Assembly: GCF_000344805.1 (NCBI RefSeq)
Contig: NC_020453.1
Span: forward strand, 7,287,001 to 7,351,000
Length of the DNA stretch: 64,000 bases
Origin: Bradyrhizobium oligotrophicum S58
GTDB taxonomy: Bacteria; Pseudomonadota; Alphaproteobacteria; Rhizobiales; Xanthobacteraceae
Direction of reading: 5' to 3'
In this document: positions 27,201 to 36,466 of the stretch, piece after piece
Layout of the letters: the number at the start of each line of letters is the position of its first letter
Numbering within the stretch: position 1 is the stretch's first letter
Program-made: the position numbers and the translations under genes
Notes under the pieces: generated by a model
The model's input: the letters and a program-made list of their open reading frames with translations, nothing else
Databases searched by the model: none
Told to the model about the DNA's origin: nothing

Positions 27201-27403
27201 TGACCGGCCTCGGCCTGCTGCCGCTGGCGCTCGGCGCCGGCGAGCCGGGCCGCGAGATCGAGGGCCCGATGGCCATCGTCATCCTCGGCGGTCTGCTGAC
27301 ATCGATGGTGCTGAATCTGCTGGTGCTGCCGACACTGGCCCTGCGCTTCGGGCGGTTCGCGCGCGATCCGAGGAGCGGACGGGGCGTCGCCGCTCTCACC
27401 TGA
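24248..27403 (+). CDS. RND efflux pump, heavy-metal (CzcA/CusA) type
   Basis: 1051-residue inner-membrane pump from ATG 24248, which overlaps the adaptor stop. Typical features are the first helix followed by VFPEFAPPQVSIQTEAPGLS, EQVEVLVTQPIETSINGLAGV, the helix IV segment with charged relay residues (GGLAIAIGEVVDDAVIGVENV), a second periplasmic loop (GTFLPELKEGHLILHVSTLPG) and C-terminal helices (GMVGFVTLFGIALRNSILM-like). GEVVDDAV and LPELKEG are hallmarks of the metal-exporting HME subgroup. No outer-membrane factor and no metal sensor lie next to it, so it would have to borrow a TolC-like channel. Substrate metal not determined. Confidence 0.92.
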   Translation: MIDGARAAAMGPQAALVSFAIRFRGMVLALACTILGHGIFSLGNAKYAVFPEFAPPQVSIQTEAPGLSPEQVEVLVTQPIETSINGLAGVESMRSSSIQGLSVLSVIFQPGTDVFRARQLVTERLAVVASSLPQGVRAPAMTPLVPAASTVLAIGLTSEQRSLMDLRTIADWTVSRRLLAVAGVAQVTTYGRDIRSLQVQVRSDDLVRFGVGMNDVVAAARKATGVRGAGFVDTANQRVILQTQGQSLTPEQLARTVLLHQGGASVVLGDVATIVNAPEPPIGGALINGQPGIMMMISQQYGANTRNVTERVEAALQELRPALDGEKVTLHADLFRPANFIDAATRNVLWALLIGGALVIIVLFLFLYDWRTSVISCTAIPLSLFSAVLALQWMGLSLDTMTLGGLAIAIGEVVDDAVIGVENVVRRLRENRGLPSPRGEARIVYDAMLEVRSAVAYATFAVLLVFIPILALPGLAGRLFGPLGIAYILAVLASLIVALTVTPALSMMLLAGRKPREAREPPLVRWSRRHYETLLRRLGRFPKLVMAAAVLVTIAGASLVPFFGGTFLPELKEGHLILHVSTLPGTSLDESLRLGALIAGALKSVPEVRSVAQHAGRAEAGVDTAGTHSSEIEVDLKPGLSGDQQELAEQHIRAVLANFAGISLSIKTYLTERIEETLSGFNAAVVVNVFGPDLDDLERAASDIARELGEVWGAIDIQQQSPPGMPQVNVTLRPTDLQSWGLDAVEVLELIRTAYQGDVVGQAYEGNVVFNVIVKLDPDASARPTEIGNMPIRTPNGTYILLKQIADVYGTSGRYVVLHRNAQRVQTVTANVAERDLESFVAAAKKKIAKEVKLPPGAHVEFTGAAEAQARSRRDLLVNSLLATIGIVLLLSLVTGHWRNLALVLINLPFAFVGGVIAVALTGGVLSLGSMVGFVTLFGIALRNSILMISHYEHLVAVEGRAWTLGTAIAGAADRLVPILMTSLVTGLGLLPLALGAGEPGREIEGPMAIVILGGLLTSMVLNLLVLPTLALRFGRFARDPRSGRGVAALT

Positions 27404-27458
27404 CCGCCGGTTGCTGTCGCCTCACCTCGGATGTTGCGAGCGCCGATGGCGCGTTGGC

Positions 27459-28337
27459 TCAGCCGAGTGACCTCAACCAGGCCAGCCGTGCAATCGCCTG
27501 CGAGGCAAGTCTCTGCAACAGATCGAGCTGATTGGATTCCGTCGCGCGCTCCGCGCGATCGAGATAGGCGTCCGCGAGCGCCTCAGCAATGATTTGCGCA
27601 TCTGCTTGCACGAGCGCGGCGGGCAGGCGTGGCAGGTCCGCAGCGTCGGCCGTCGTCGCCATTGTCGTCGCCATGGCTTCGTGCGCGAGCTCGCGCAGGC
27701 GGTCTGCCTGGAGGCCATCGCGATGCGCGGCCATCTCACCGAGCAATTCAGCGAGACGACGTTCCAGCTTGCCTGCATCGATGGTATCGGTCGTGGTCGC
27801 AGAAGCCCCGCACCTGGCGTCATTCTCCCGATGGTAGGCACGGCGCCGCTCCTTGCGCAGCGTCGCGACATGACCGAGTTCCTCCCGCGCCATCGCCTCG
27901 GACGCTGCCTTGACCTCGGCGTTGTCGCTGAAGGCCGCGACATAGGACCAGAACGCGAAGGCTCGTTCCTCGTTGCGCACCGCCATCGACAGCGCGCGGT
28001 AAGGGGTCATCAAGCGCGAGCCCTGGATTTCGCTCGCGGCATCGGAGTCCAAGGTTTGCGGTGCCTGCCAGCGCACCAGCGTCGGGTCGGGTGCTCGCCC
28101 CGTCCGCGCTTGCGACCACCGCGTGACACTGTCGACGTGCTCGCGCTCGGCTGCCGCCAATTGGGTAAAGACTGCTGCCAGATCCAGCCGGTCCTGACGC
28201 TGCATCTCGTCGGCGAGCTCGACATAGCGATCGGCTGCCTCTCGTTCCATCGCGTTTGCGAGCGCGAAAAGCTCGTCGAGCGAATGCAGCGTCCCGGCCG
28301 GTTCCGAGCTGAGCGCGAGGGTTCGTGACAACAACAT
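27459..28337 (-). CDS. Ferritin-like (rubrerythrin-type) di-iron protein
   Basis: 292 residues from ATG 28337. Four-helix signatures with carboxylate/His ligands are visible: ANAMEREAADRYVELADEM, QLAAAEREHVDSVTRW, AVRNEERAFAFWSYVA and AMAREELGHVATLRKE. The two ExxH motifs (EREH, EELGH) support a di-iron site. The C-terminal third is a helical domain of unknown role, and there is no rubredoxin-type Cys module. It is divergent from nosR, with 213 bp between the start codons, and shares with it a FixK-type box. It may therefore be expressed under low oxygen and protect or supply iron, which is inferred from position. Confidence 0.82.
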   Translation of the reverse strand: MLLSRTLALSSEPAGTLHSLDELFALANAMEREAADRYVELADEMQRQDRLDLAAVFTQLAAAEREHVDSVTRWSQARTGRAPDPTLVRWQAPQTLDSDAASEIQGSRLMTPYRALSMAVRNEERAFAFWSYVAAFSDNAEVKAASEAMAREELGHVATLRKERRRAYHRENDARCGASATTTDTIDAGKLERRLAELLGEMAAHRDGLQADRLRELAHEAMATTMATTADAADLPRLPAALVQADAQIIAEALADAYLDRAERATESNQLDLLQRLASQAIARLAWLRSLG

Positions 28338-28370
28338 GACGTCCTGGCCTGCTATTATGTTCTGGCCTGT

Positions 28371-28384
28371 TTGATCCAACGCAA
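28371..28384. promoter_or_regulatory. FixK2/FNR-type box between the ferritin-like gene and nosR
   Basis: TTGA-N6-GCAA (TTGATCCAACGCAA) fits the FixK2/CRP-FNR family consensus TTG(A/C)-N6-(T/G)CAA used for denitrification genes in Bradyrhizobium. It lies 167 bp upstream of the nosR ATG and 34 bp upstream of the ferritin-like gene. An activator at this site would predict a nosR transcript start near 28419. Confidence 0.55.
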
Positions 28385-28550
28385 CGTTCGTCGAATGGCG
28401 AACCACTAGACAGTCAGCGCGAACAGGAGTCAATTTAGCTTGGCTCGATTTACCCTGCGGTTGTCAACGGCGACAATCCTCCTTCCCTAAAACCAGTAAT
28501 GATCGGAATACGCGTCCTTCGGGAGGCGGGCCGTTCCGCTTGAGGTGATC

Positions 28551-30845
28551 ATGGTTGCGATCGATGTCGCCGCCGATCGAAGACGCTTGGCCGCTTTCGT
28601 CGTGGCAGTCCTCGTCGCGCTCTGCATGATCGCAGGAACGCGGGCCGCGCATGCCGCAGGCGACGTCGCGACATATCTGTCGAAGATCACGCCGGGCGAG
28701 TTCTTCCCGGAAGCGGATCGCTTCGGCGCGCCGCAAGGCGAGCCGGCGATCGTGCCCGTTTATCGCGGCGATCAGCTCAAGGGTTACGTCTATCTCAACT
28801 CCGATTTCGCCAATGCCGTCGGCTATTCCGGCAAGCCGATCCATATCCTCGTCGGCATCGATCCCAAGGGCGTCATCACCGGACTGAGGCTGGTCGATCA
28901 CAAGGAGCCGATCGTCCTGATCGGCATTCCCGAGCCACGCATTCTCGCCGCGCTCAACGGCCTGCTCGGCAAGGATATGACACCGATCGCGCAAGGCGCG
29001 GAGCATCCGCCGCAGGCCGACATCGTCTCCGGCGCCACCGTGACCGTGCTCGTGATGCATGACAGCATCGTGCGCGCGGCCATGCGCCTGATCCGCAGCG
29101 CTCGCATCGGCGGCGGCAATGCGGCCGCCGTCGCGCAGCCGAGCGTGATCAAGACGATTGACCCCGACAAGAGCGCGATCCGCGACTGGACCAGCCTGCT
29201 CGGCGACGGCTCGGTGCGGCGGCTGCATCTCAGCATCAGCGATGTCAACGAAGCGTTCGCCAAGTCGGGCAACGCCGCGGCCGCGCAAAACCCGGAGCCG
29301 GGCAATGCCGACGACACCTTCATCGATCTCTATGTCGCGTTGGCGAGCGTTCCCACGATCGGCCGCAGCCTGCTCGGCGACGACGGCTATCAGCGGCTGA
29401 AGGAACGGCTGCAGCCGGGCCAGCAGGCGATCCTCGTCGCCGGCGACGGCATCTACTCATTCAAGGGCTCGGCCTACGTCCGCGGCGGCATCTTCGATCG
29501 CATCGAGGTGCAGCAGGACGGCGGGAGCACGCGCTTCCGCGACAAGAACCACACGCGGCTCGGGGCGCTGGCGGCGGCCGGTGCGCCAGACTTGCGCGAG
29601 ATCGGACTGTTCGTCACGCCGCCCGAATTCACGCTCGACCCGACGCAACCATGGCAGCTTCAACTCCTGGTGCAGCGGACCGTCGGCAGCCGCGACAAGG
29701 CGTTTCTGACTTTCGATGTCGACTACGCCCTGCCCGACGCCTACATGAAGCGCGAGACCCGCGCCGTCTCGCCGCCGCCGAAGCCCGCCGCCGCGCAATC
29801 GACTCCTGCCGCGCCGGAAGCCGCCATCGCCGACACTGAAGAGCCGCTGTGGATGCGCATCTGGCGGTCGCAGACGGTCTCCGTCGGCATCACCGCGCTG
29901 GCGCTTGCCGTGCTCACAGGCATCTTCTTCTTCCAGAACGTGCTGGTGCGGCGGCCGCAGCTCTACACCTGGGTGCGGCGGGCCTATCTCCTGTTCGTGC
30001 TGGTCTGGCTCGGCTGGTACGCCAATGCTCAGCTCTCGGTCGTCAACGTCTTCACCTTCGCCAATGCGCTCCTGACCGGCTTCCATTGGGAGTTCTTCCT
30101 CGCCGCTCCCCTGATCTTCATCCTGTGGGGGGCGACCGCGGCGGGTCTTCTGTTCTGGGGCCGCGGCCCGTTCTGCGGCTGGCTCTGCCCATTCGGCGCG
30201 CTGCAGGAACTGACCAACACGGTGGCGAAGTGGCTCAAGGTGCCGCAGATCACCGTACCCTGGGGCCTGCATGAGCGTCTGTGGCCGATCAAATACATCG
30301 TCTTCCTCGGCCTGTTCGGCCTGTCTCTCTATTCGGTCGCGCTGGCCGAGCAGTTCGCCGAGGTCGAGCCGTTCAAGACCGCAATCATCCTGAAATTCGC
30401 GCGCGGCTGGCCGTTCGTGCTGTATGCGGCGGCGCTGCTCGGCATCGGCCTGTTCATCGAACGCTTCTTCTGCCGATATCTCTGTCCGCTGGGCGCGGCG
30501 CTCGCGATTCCCGGCCGCATCCGCACCTTCGAATGGCTGCGCCGCTGGAAGGAATGCGGCTCGCCGTGCCAGCGCTGCGCCAAGGAATGCCCGGTGCAGT
30601 CGATCCATCCCGAAGGGCACATCAACGTCAATGAATGCATCTACTGCATGCATTGCCAGGAGCTCTACTACGACGACCAGCGCTGCCCGCACATGATCCA
30701 GGTTCGGCTCAAGCGGGAGAAGTTCGAAGCGATGTCGTCGCCGTCGATGCGCGCCGGAAAAGCCGGACCGAAGACGGTGATCACTCATGCCGGCCAGCCG
30801 ATGACGGCGCCGGCGCAACCCAGCGATCTCACCAGCCCATCATAA
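28551..30845 (+). CDS. nosR: NosR, membrane flavo-iron-sulfur regulator of N2O reduction
   Basis: 764 residues from ATG 28551 (GAGG five bases upstream; GTG 28545 is an in-frame alternative). A signal/first helix is followed by a periplasmic FMN-binding domain (about residues 70-180; [18 protein letters not shown] includes the flavinylation-type SGAT motif) and then a long periplasmic insertion. A cluster of membrane helices carries two CxxxCP motifs ([23 protein letters not shown]), and a C-terminal cytoplasmic ferredoxin-like part carries CQRCAKECP and CIYCMHC for [4Fe-4S] clusters. It supports electron supply and activity of NosZ, and is first in the nos operon. Confidence 0.96.
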   Translation: MVAIDVAADRRRLAAFVVAVLVALCMIAGTRAAHAAGDVATYLSKITPGEFFPEADRFGAPQGEPAIVPVYRGDQLKGYVYLNSDFANAVGYSGKPIHILVGIDPKGVITGLRLVDHKEPIVLIGIPEPRILAALNGLLGKDMTPIAQGAEHPPQADIVSGATVTVLVMHDSIVRAAMRLIRSARIGGGNAAAVAQPSVIKTIDPDKSAIRDWTSLLGDGSVRRLHLSISDVNEAFAKSGNAAAAQNPEPGNADDTFIDLYVALASVPTIGRSLLGDDGYQRLKERLQPGQQAILVAGDGIYSFKGSAYVRGGIFDRIEVQQDGGSTRFRDKNHTRLGALAAAGAPDLREIGLFVTPPEFTLDPTQPWQLQLLVQRTVGSRDKAFLTFDVDYALPDAYMKRETRAVSPPPKPAAAQSTPAAPEAAIADTEEPLWMRIWRSQTVSVGITALALAVLTGIFFFQNVLVRRPQLYTWVRRAYLLFVLVWLGWYANAQLSVVNVFTFANALLTGFHWEFFLAAPLIFILWGATAAGLLFWGRGPFCGWLCPFGALQELTNTVAKWLKVPQITVPWGLHERLWPIKYIVFLGLFGLSLYSVALAEQFAEVEPFKTAIILKFARGWPFVLYAAALLGIGLFIERFFCRYLCPLGAALAIPGRIRTFEWLRRWKECGSPCQRCAKECPVQSIHPEGHINVNECIYCMHCQELYYDDQRCPHMIQVRLKREKFEAMSSPSMRAGKAGPKTVITHAGQPMTAPAQPSDLTSPS

Positions 30846-30855
30846 GGAGACGACG

Positions 30856-32778
30856 ATGGCGCATGACGACGACGACAAGACAAGACTGAGCCGCCGGCAG
30901 ATCGTCGGCACCGCCGCACTCGGTGCGGCCGGCGTCGCCGGCAGCATCGGCCTCGGCAAGACGGTGGAGACCACTCCGGCCGCGGCACAGTCGCGCGCCC
31001 CGCAGGGCAAGGCCGAGGTCGCGCCGGGCCAGCTCGACGAATACTACGTGTTCTTCTCCAGCGGCCAGACCGGCGAACTGCGTATCGTCGGCATGCCCTC
31101 GATGCGCGAGCTGATGCGCATCCCCGTCTTCAACCGGTGCAGCGCCACAGGCTGGGGCCAGACCAACGAGAGCCGCAAGATCATGACCGAGGGGCTGCTG
31201 CCGGAAACCCGCGAGCGGCTCAAGGACAAGCTCGGAATCTGGATGAACGGCGACTGCCACCATCCCCACATGTCGTTCACCAACGGCACCTATGACGGCC
31301 GCTACGTCTTCATCAACGACAAGGCCAACACCCGCCTCGCCCGCATTCGCACCGACGTCATGAAGTGCGACAAGATCATCGAGCTGCCGAACCAGTTCAC
31401 CATCCACGGGATGCGGCCGCAGAAGTTCCCGCGCACCGGCTATCTGTTCTGCAACGGCGAATACGAGGTGCCGCTGCCGAACGACGGCAAGGTGCTCGAC
31501 GACAAGTCGAAATACTGGTCGATCTTCTCGGCGGTCGACGGCGACACCATGAAGGTCGCCTGGCAGGTGATCGTCGACGGCAATCTCGACAACACCGATT
31601 GCGACTACCAGGGCAAATATGCGTTCGCGACCTGCTACAACTCCGAGAAGGGCGTGACGCTCGCGGAGATGACCGCGAGCGAGCAGGACTGGGTGACGAT
31701 CTTCAACATCAAGCGCATCGAAGAAGCCGTCAAGAAAGGCGACTTCAAGGAGATGAGCGGCGTTCCGGTCATCGACGGGCGCAAGGGCTCGCCCTACACC
31801 CGCTACGTTCCGGTCTCGAACAGCCCCCACGGCCTCAACGCCGCGCCCGACGGCATCCACATCGTCGCCAACGGCAAGCTGGCGCCGACCGTCACGGTGA
31901 TGGACGTCCGCCTCATCGACGGCCTGTTCGACGACAAGATCAAGCCACGCGACATCGTCGTGGCCGAGCCGGAGCTCGGCCTCGGGCCGCTGCACACCGC
32001 CTTCGACGGCCGCGGCAACGCCTACACCACGCTGTTCCTGGACAGCCAGGTCTGCAAATGGAGCCTCGATCTGGCCAAGCGTGCGTTCAAGGGCGAGAAG
32101 GTCAACCCGATCGTCCAGAAGCTCGACGTCCATTATCAGCCGGGCCACAACCACGCCTCGATGGGCGAGACCAAGGAAGCCGACGGCAAATGGCTGCTGT
32201 CGCTGAACAAGTTCTCCAAGGACCGCTTCCTGAATGTCGGACCGCTGAAGCCGGAGAACGATCAGCTGATCGACATCTCCGGCGACAAGATGGAGCTGGT
32301 GCATGACGGCCCGAGCTTCGCCGAGCCGCATGACGCCGTGATCGTGCATCGCTCCAAGCTCGAGGGCCGCGTGACCTCGATCTGGAAGCGCGACGACCCG
32401 TTCTTCGCCGACGCCCGCAAACAGGCGGCGGCCGACGGCGTGACCCTGGAGAGCGACGGCAAGGTGATCCGCGACGGCAACAAGGTCCGCGTCTACATGT
32501 GGTCCAGCGCCCCCGCCTACGCGCTCGAAAAGTTCGAGGTCAGGCAGGGCGACGAGGTGACCGTCTATGTCACCAACATCGACGACGTCGAGGACCTGGT
32601 GCATGGCTTCTGCATCGTCAACTACGGCGTCAACATGGAGATCGATCCGCAGCAGACCTCGTCGGTGACGTTCATCGCCGACAAGCCCGGCGTCTACTGG
32701 TATTTCTGCACGTGGTTCTGCCACGCCATGCACATGGAAATGCGCGGACGCATGCTGGTCTCGCCGCGGAACGCATGA
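30856..32778 (+). CDS. nosZ: Nitrous-oxide reductase NosZ (clade I, TAT-exported)
   Basis: 640-residue periplasmic enzyme reducing N2O to N2. The N-terminus has a twin-arginine signal ([19 protein letters not shown]), which marks clade I. The seven-bladed propeller carrying the CuZ centre shows [16 protein letters not shown] and further His motifs ([22 protein letters not shown]). The C-terminal cupredoxin domain holds the binuclear CuA ligands in [14 protein letters not shown]. Length is normal. It lies 10 bp after nosR with AAGGAG immediately upstream. Confidence 0.97.
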   Translation: MAHDDDDKTRLSRRQIVGTAALGAAGVAGSIGLGKTVETTPAAAQSRAPQGKAEVAPGQLDEYYVFFSSGQTGELRIVGMPSMRELMRIPVFNRCSATGWGQTNESRKIMTEGLLPETRERLKDKLGIWMNGDCHHPHMSFTNGTYDGRYVFINDKANTRLARIRTDVMKCDKIIELPNQFTIHGMRPQKFPRTGYLFCNGEYEVPLPNDGKVLDDKSKYWSIFSAVDGDTMKVAWQVIVDGNLDNTDCDYQGKYAFATCYNSEKGVTLAEMTASEQDWVTIFNIKRIEEAVKKGDFKEMSGVPVIDGRKGSPYTRYVPVSNSPHGLNAAPDGIHIVANGKLAPTVTVMDVRLIDGLFDDKIKPRDIVVAEPELGLGPLHTAFDGRGNAYTTLFLDSQVCKWSLDLAKRAFKGEKVNPIVQKLDVHYQPGHNHASMGETKEADGKWLLSLNKFSKDRFLNVGPLKPENDQLIDISGDKMELVHDGPSFAEPHDAVIVHRSKLEGRVTSIWKRDDPFFADARKQAAADGVTLESDGKVIRDGNKVRVYMWSSAPAYALEKFEVRQGDEVTVYVTNIDDVEDLVHGFCIVNYGVNMEIDPQQTSSVTFIADKPGVYWYFCTWFCHAMHMEMRGRMLVSPRNA

Positions 32779-32781
32779 TCG

Positions 32782-34170
32782 ATGCGACGGACGCGTCATA
32801 TCGCAACATTCGGGCTGGCGGCGGTCATCGCCGCCAGCCTGCCCTTGCATGCGCCTGCGGCGACGCTGCAGGTCGCAGCCGGGGCCAACGACCTGCAGGC
32901 CGTGCTCGACCGCGCCGCCGAGGGCGATGAGATCACGCTGGCCGCAGGCAGCCATCGCGGACCACTGCGCATCGGCCACCGCCTGACGCTGACCGGCGCC
33001 GCTGGCGCGTCGATCACGGGTGACGGCCAGAGCAGCGTCATCACCGTGGCAGCGCCGGGCACGATCATTCGCGGCCTTGCCATCAAAGGGTCCGGCCATT
33101 CGCTGGAGCGGATGGATTCCGGCATCTATGTCGAGGATACCGCGCACGACACGCTGATCGAGAACAACGAGATCGAAGGCAATCTGTTCGGCGTCTACCT
33201 GCATGGATCGGCCAATACGATCGTGCGCCACAACAGCATCATCGGGCTGCGCGCGACGCGCGCCGGCGGCACCGGCAACGGCGTCTCGGTTTGGAACGCA
33301 CCCGGCGCCAAGGTGATCGACAACGAGTTCCGCTACGGCCGCGATGGCGTGTTCGCCATTACCAGCCGCAACAACGTCTTCAGCGGCAATCGCTTCAGCG
33401 ACCTGCGCTTCGCGGTCCACTTCATGTACACCAACGACAGCGAGATCTCCGGCAATGTCTCGGCCCGCAACATCATCGGCTATGCGATGATGTTCTCCAA
33501 GGCGCTCGTGGTGAAGGACAACGTCTCCGACCACGACCGCGATCGCGGCATGCTGTTCAACGCGGCCAACGGCTCGCAGATTTCCGGCAACAGCGTGATC
33601 GGCGGCCTGCAGCCGGCCGAGCGCTGGGCGACCGCAGAGAACCGCGGCGCCGACGAAGGCGTGCCCCAGGCCGATACGAGCGCGGCCACGCTGGCCAGCG
33701 GTGCCCGCCCCGGCCCCGAGAAATGCGTGTTCATCTACAACACCAACAACAACCGCATTTCCGACAACTGGTTCGAGGCTTGCGAGATCGGCGTGCACTT
33801 CACAGCCGGCTCCGAGGGCAACGACATTCGTGGCAATGCCTTCGTCAACAATGCCAGTCAGATCAAATATGTCGGCACGCGCCATCTCGACTGGTCGAAG
33901 AACGGCCGCGGCAATTATTGGAGCGACAATCCGGCCTTCGATCTCAACGGCGACGGCGTGGCCGACACCGCCTACCGGCCGAACGATCTGATCGATCGCG
34001 TGCTGTGGACGGCGCCGGCTGCCAAGGTCCTGATCAACAGTCCAGCGGTGCAGGTGATCCGCTGGGCGCAGGCACAGTTTCCCGCGATCCTGCCCGGCGG
34101 AGTGGTCGACAGCCATCCGCTGATGTCGCCGCCGGCGCGCCGCACCGCTGCAGAAGGCAAGGCCCGATGA
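32782..34170 (+). CDS. nosD: NosD, periplasmic copper-site maturation protein
   Basis: 462 residues: a signal peptide (FGLAAVIAASLPLHAPAATL) and a right-handed parallel beta-helix of CASH/PbH1 repeats (IEGNLFGVYLHGSANTIVRH; ITSRNNVFSGNRFSDLRFAV; NNRISDNWFEACEIGVHFTA), ending with the family's NGRGNYWSDNPAFDLNGDGV segment. With NosF and NosY it is required for CuZ assembly in NosZ. It starts 3 bp after nosZ, and its stop overlaps the nosF start (ATGA). Confidence 0.95.
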   Translation: MRRTRHIATFGLAAVIAASLPLHAPAATLQVAAGANDLQAVLDRAAEGDEITLAAGSHRGPLRIGHRLTLTGAAGASITGDGQSSVITVAAPGTIIRGLAIKGSGHSLERMDSGIYVEDTAHDTLIENNEIEGNLFGVYLHGSANTIVRHNSIIGLRATRAGGTGNGVSVWNAPGAKVIDNEFRYGRDGVFAITSRNNVFSGNRFSDLRFAVHFMYTNDSEISGNVSARNIIGYAMMFSKALVVKDNVSDHDRDRGMLFNAANGSQISGNSVIGGLQPAERWATAENRGADEGVPQADTSAATLASGARPGPEKCVFIYNTNNNRISDNWFEACEIGVHFTAGSEGNDIRGNAFVNNASQIKYVGTRHLDWSKNGRGNYWSDNPAFDLNGDGVADTAYRPNDLIDRVLWTAPAAKVLINSPAVQVIRWAQAQFPAILPGGVVDSHPLMSPPARRTAAEGKAR

Positions 34171-35087
34171 GCGCGACCATCCATATCGCCGATGTGATCA
34201 AGCATTACGGGCGGGTCGAGGCCGTCAAGGGCGTGTCGTTCGACCTCGCCGCGGGAGAGATGGTGGCCCTGATCGGCCATAACGGCGCCGGCAAGACGAC
34301 GTTGATGAAGATGATGCTCGGCCTGATCCGCCCGACCAAGGGCACCATCGCCGTGCTCGGCGAAAATCCCGCCGCAGGCGAGTTCTCTTCGCGCCGTCAC
34401 CTCGGCTATCTGCCGGAGAACGTCTCCTTCGATGCCGCGCTCAGTGGCCGCGAGACGCAGGCCTTCTACGCAAGGCTCAAGCGCGAGCCGGTAGCGCAGG
34501 CGCTGGAGCTGCTCGACATCGTCGGCCTCGGCGCCGCCGCGAAACGCCGCGTCAACACCTACTCCAAGGGCATGCGCCAGCGCCTCGGCCTCGCGCAGGC
34601 GCTGATCGGCCGGCCGCGCGTGCTGCTGCTCGACGAGCCGACCAGCGGTCTCGATCCGGAGCTGCGGCAGACGTTCTACGAGGTGATCCAGAAGCTGGCC
34701 GCCGAGGGCACGACGGTGCTGCTGTCCTCGCATGCGCTGACCGAGCTGGAAGAGCGCGCCGGCCGCGTCATCATCATGAACCGCGGCCTCAAGGTTGCCG
34801 ACGGCACGCTCGACGAGCTGCGCCGCCTCGCCCGACTACCGACGCGGATTCGCGTCAAGATCGCCGATCTGCCGCCCTCAGGCCCGCCGTCTTGGCTGCC
34901 GGCGGCGGCGTCCTATCGCCGAGTGAACGGCCACATCGTCGAGATCGACGCGACCCCGAACGAGAAGATCGAGCTGCTGCGCCTCGCAACCGCCGACGGC
35001 ACCATGGTGGAGGACGTCGAACTGATTCCGCCCAATCTCGACGAGCTCTACGCGCATTTCCTGCGCCATGCGGAGCGCCCGCAATGA
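34167..35087 (+). CDS. nosF: NosF, ABC transporter ATP-binding protein
   Basis: 306 residues with Walker A GHNGAGKTTL, signature YSKGMRQRLGLAQAL, Walker B VLLLDEPTSGLDPE and the H-loop (LLSSHALTELEE). It is the cytoplasmic motor of the NosDFY maturation complex that supports copper-sulfide centre assembly in NosZ. Start and stop overlap nosD and nosY by 4 bp each, indicating tight translational coupling. Confidence 0.95.
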   Translation: MSATIHIADVIKHYGRVEAVKGVSFDLAAGEMVALIGHNGAGKTTLMKMMLGLIRPTKGTIAVLGENPAAGEFSSRRHLGYLPENVSFDAALSGRETQAFYARLKREPVAQALELLDIVGLGAAAKRRVNTYSKGMRQRLGLAQALIGRPRVLLLDEPTSGLDPELRQTFYEVIQKLAAEGTTVLLSSHALTELEERAGRVIIMNRGLKVADGTLDELRRLARLPTRIRVKIADLPPSGPPSWLPAAASYRRVNGHIVEIDATPNEKIELLRLATADGTMVEDVELIPPNLDELYAHFLRHAERPQ

Positions 35088-35914
35088 ACAGCGTGATCAC
35101 CGTCGCCGCCAAGGAAATCCAGCAGGCCGTGCGCAATCGCTGGGTGCTGGCCTCGACCCTGCTGCTGGCGGCGCTTGCGCTGTCGCTGACCTTCCTCGGC
35201 AGTGCGCCGACCGGCACCGTCGGCGCGCGCGCGCTCGATGTCGTCATCGTCAGCCTGTCGAGCCTGACCATCTTCCTGATCCCGCTGATCGCGCTCCTGA
35301 TCTCGCATGACGCCATCGTCGGCGACATGGAGCGCGGCACCATGCTGCTGCTGCTCAGCTATCCCGTCGCGCGCTGGCAGGTGCTGCTCGGCAAGTTCCT
35401 CGGCCATCTGGCGGTGCTCGCCTTCGCGACCAGCCTCGGCTATGGCGCGGCCGCCGTGGCGCTGGTCATGACCGGCAGCAGCTTCGACAATGACGGCATG
35501 GCCGCCTTCGCCGCCATGATCGGCTCTTCCGTTCTGCTCGGCGCAGTGTTCGTCGCAATCGGCTATCTCGTCAGCGCCGTGGTGCGCGACCGCGGCACCG
35601 CCGCCGGCCTGAGCATCGGACTGTGGCTCGTGCTGGTCCTGATCTACGACATGGCGTTGCTCGGCCTCCTTGTCCTTGATCAGGGCCGCAACATCTCGGG
35701 CGGTGTGCTCAGCGCGCTGCTGCTTCTCAACCCGACCGATGCCTACCGGCTGTTCAACCTGACCGGCTTCGCCAATGTCAGCCTGTTCTCCGGCATGGCG
35801 GGACTCGCCGGCAGCAGCACGCTGTCGGTACGGGCGCTGCTCGCCGCGCTCGTGCTGTGGACTTTGATCCCGCTCGCCGGGGCGGCGCTGGCTTTTTCCC
35901 GGAGGGAGCTATGA
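35084..35914 (+). CDS. nosY: NosY, ABC transporter permease
   Basis: 276 residues with six predicted membrane helices (IFLIPLIALLISHDAIVGD; LLLLSYPVARWQVLLGKFLG; SVLLGAVFVAIGYLVSAVV). SHDAIVGDMERGTMLLLLSYP is the family's conserved cytoplasmic segment. Partner of NosF and NosD. Its stop overlaps the nosL start codon. Confidence 0.94.
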   Translation: MNSVITVAAKEIQQAVRNRWVLASTLLLAALALSLTFLGSAPTGTVGARALDVVIVSLSSLTIFLIPLIALLISHDAIVGDMERGTMLLLLSYPVARWQVLLGKFLGHLAVLAFATSLGYGAAAVALVMTGSSFDNDGMAAFAAMIGSSVLLGAVFVAIGYLVSAVVRDRGTAAGLSIGLWLVLVLIYDMALLGLLVLDQGRNISGGVLSALLLLNPTDAYRLFNLTGFANVSLFSGMAGLAGSSTLSVRALLAALVLWTLIPLAGAALAFSRREL

Positions 35915-36456
35915 AACGCCTCACCCTCGCCTGCGCGCTCATCGCCGCCTTTGCGCTGACGGCCTGCAACGACAAGCAGGCAGCCGCCCCACCCCCGCCG
36001 CTCAAGCTGACGGCGGAGGCGATCGGGCGCTATTGCGGCATGAACCTGCTGGAGCATTCCGGCCCGAAGGGACAGATCTTTGCCGCCAGCCTGATCGAGC
36101 CGGTGTGGTTCTCCTCGGCGCGCGACGCCATCGCCTTCACGATGCTGCCCGACGAGCCCAAGGACATCCAGGCGATCTACGTCTCCGACATGGGCAAAGC
36201 GACGAGCTGGGACAATCCGGGCGCCGACAACTGGGTCGAGGCACGCAAGGCGGTGTTCGTGATCGGCAGCCGCATCAAGAGCGGCATGGGCAGCGATGAG
36301 GCGGTGCCGTTCTCCGATCGCGCCGCCGCCGAGCGCTTCACGGCCGAGAATGGCGGACGTATCGTCGCTTTCGCCGACGTGCCGCGCGACTACGTGCTGA
36401 GTTCGGCGGAAGACGGCACCGCTGTGGCCGAGCCGGGCCACAAGGACACCAAATGA
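35911..36456 (+). CDS. nosL: NosL, copper-chaperone lipoprotein
   Basis: 181 residues with a lipobox (FALTAC, lipidation Cys at about residue 19) and the NosL signature CGMNLLEHSGPKGQI with Cys and Met for Cu(I). The family blocks PDEPKDIQAIYVSDMG and VIGSRIKSGMGSDEAVPF follow. It delivers copper for NosZ centre assembly at the outer face of the membrane. A GGAGGG ribosome site lies 6 bases before ATG 35911, inside the end of nosY. Confidence 0.94.
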   Translation: MKRLTLACALIAAFALTACNDKQAAAPPPPLKLTAEAIGRYCGMNLLEHSGPKGQIFAASLIEPVWFSSARDAIAFTMLPDEPKDIQAIYVSDMGKATSWDNPGADNWVEARKAVFVIGSRIKSGMGSDEAVPFSDRAAAERFTAENGGRIVAFADVPRDYVLSSAEDGTAVAEPGHKDTK

Positions 36457-36466
36457 GGTGGTCACG

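Noticed and set aside
28386..28403. Inverted GTTCG...CGAAC near the FixK box, considered as a LexA (GAAC-N7-GAAC) site
   Set aside because: Spacing and orientation do not fit the alphaproteobacterial SOS box.
30829..34116. 1095-codon minus-strand frame opposite nosZ and nosD
   Set aside because: Entirely antisense to two certain genes, with no domain or ribosome site.
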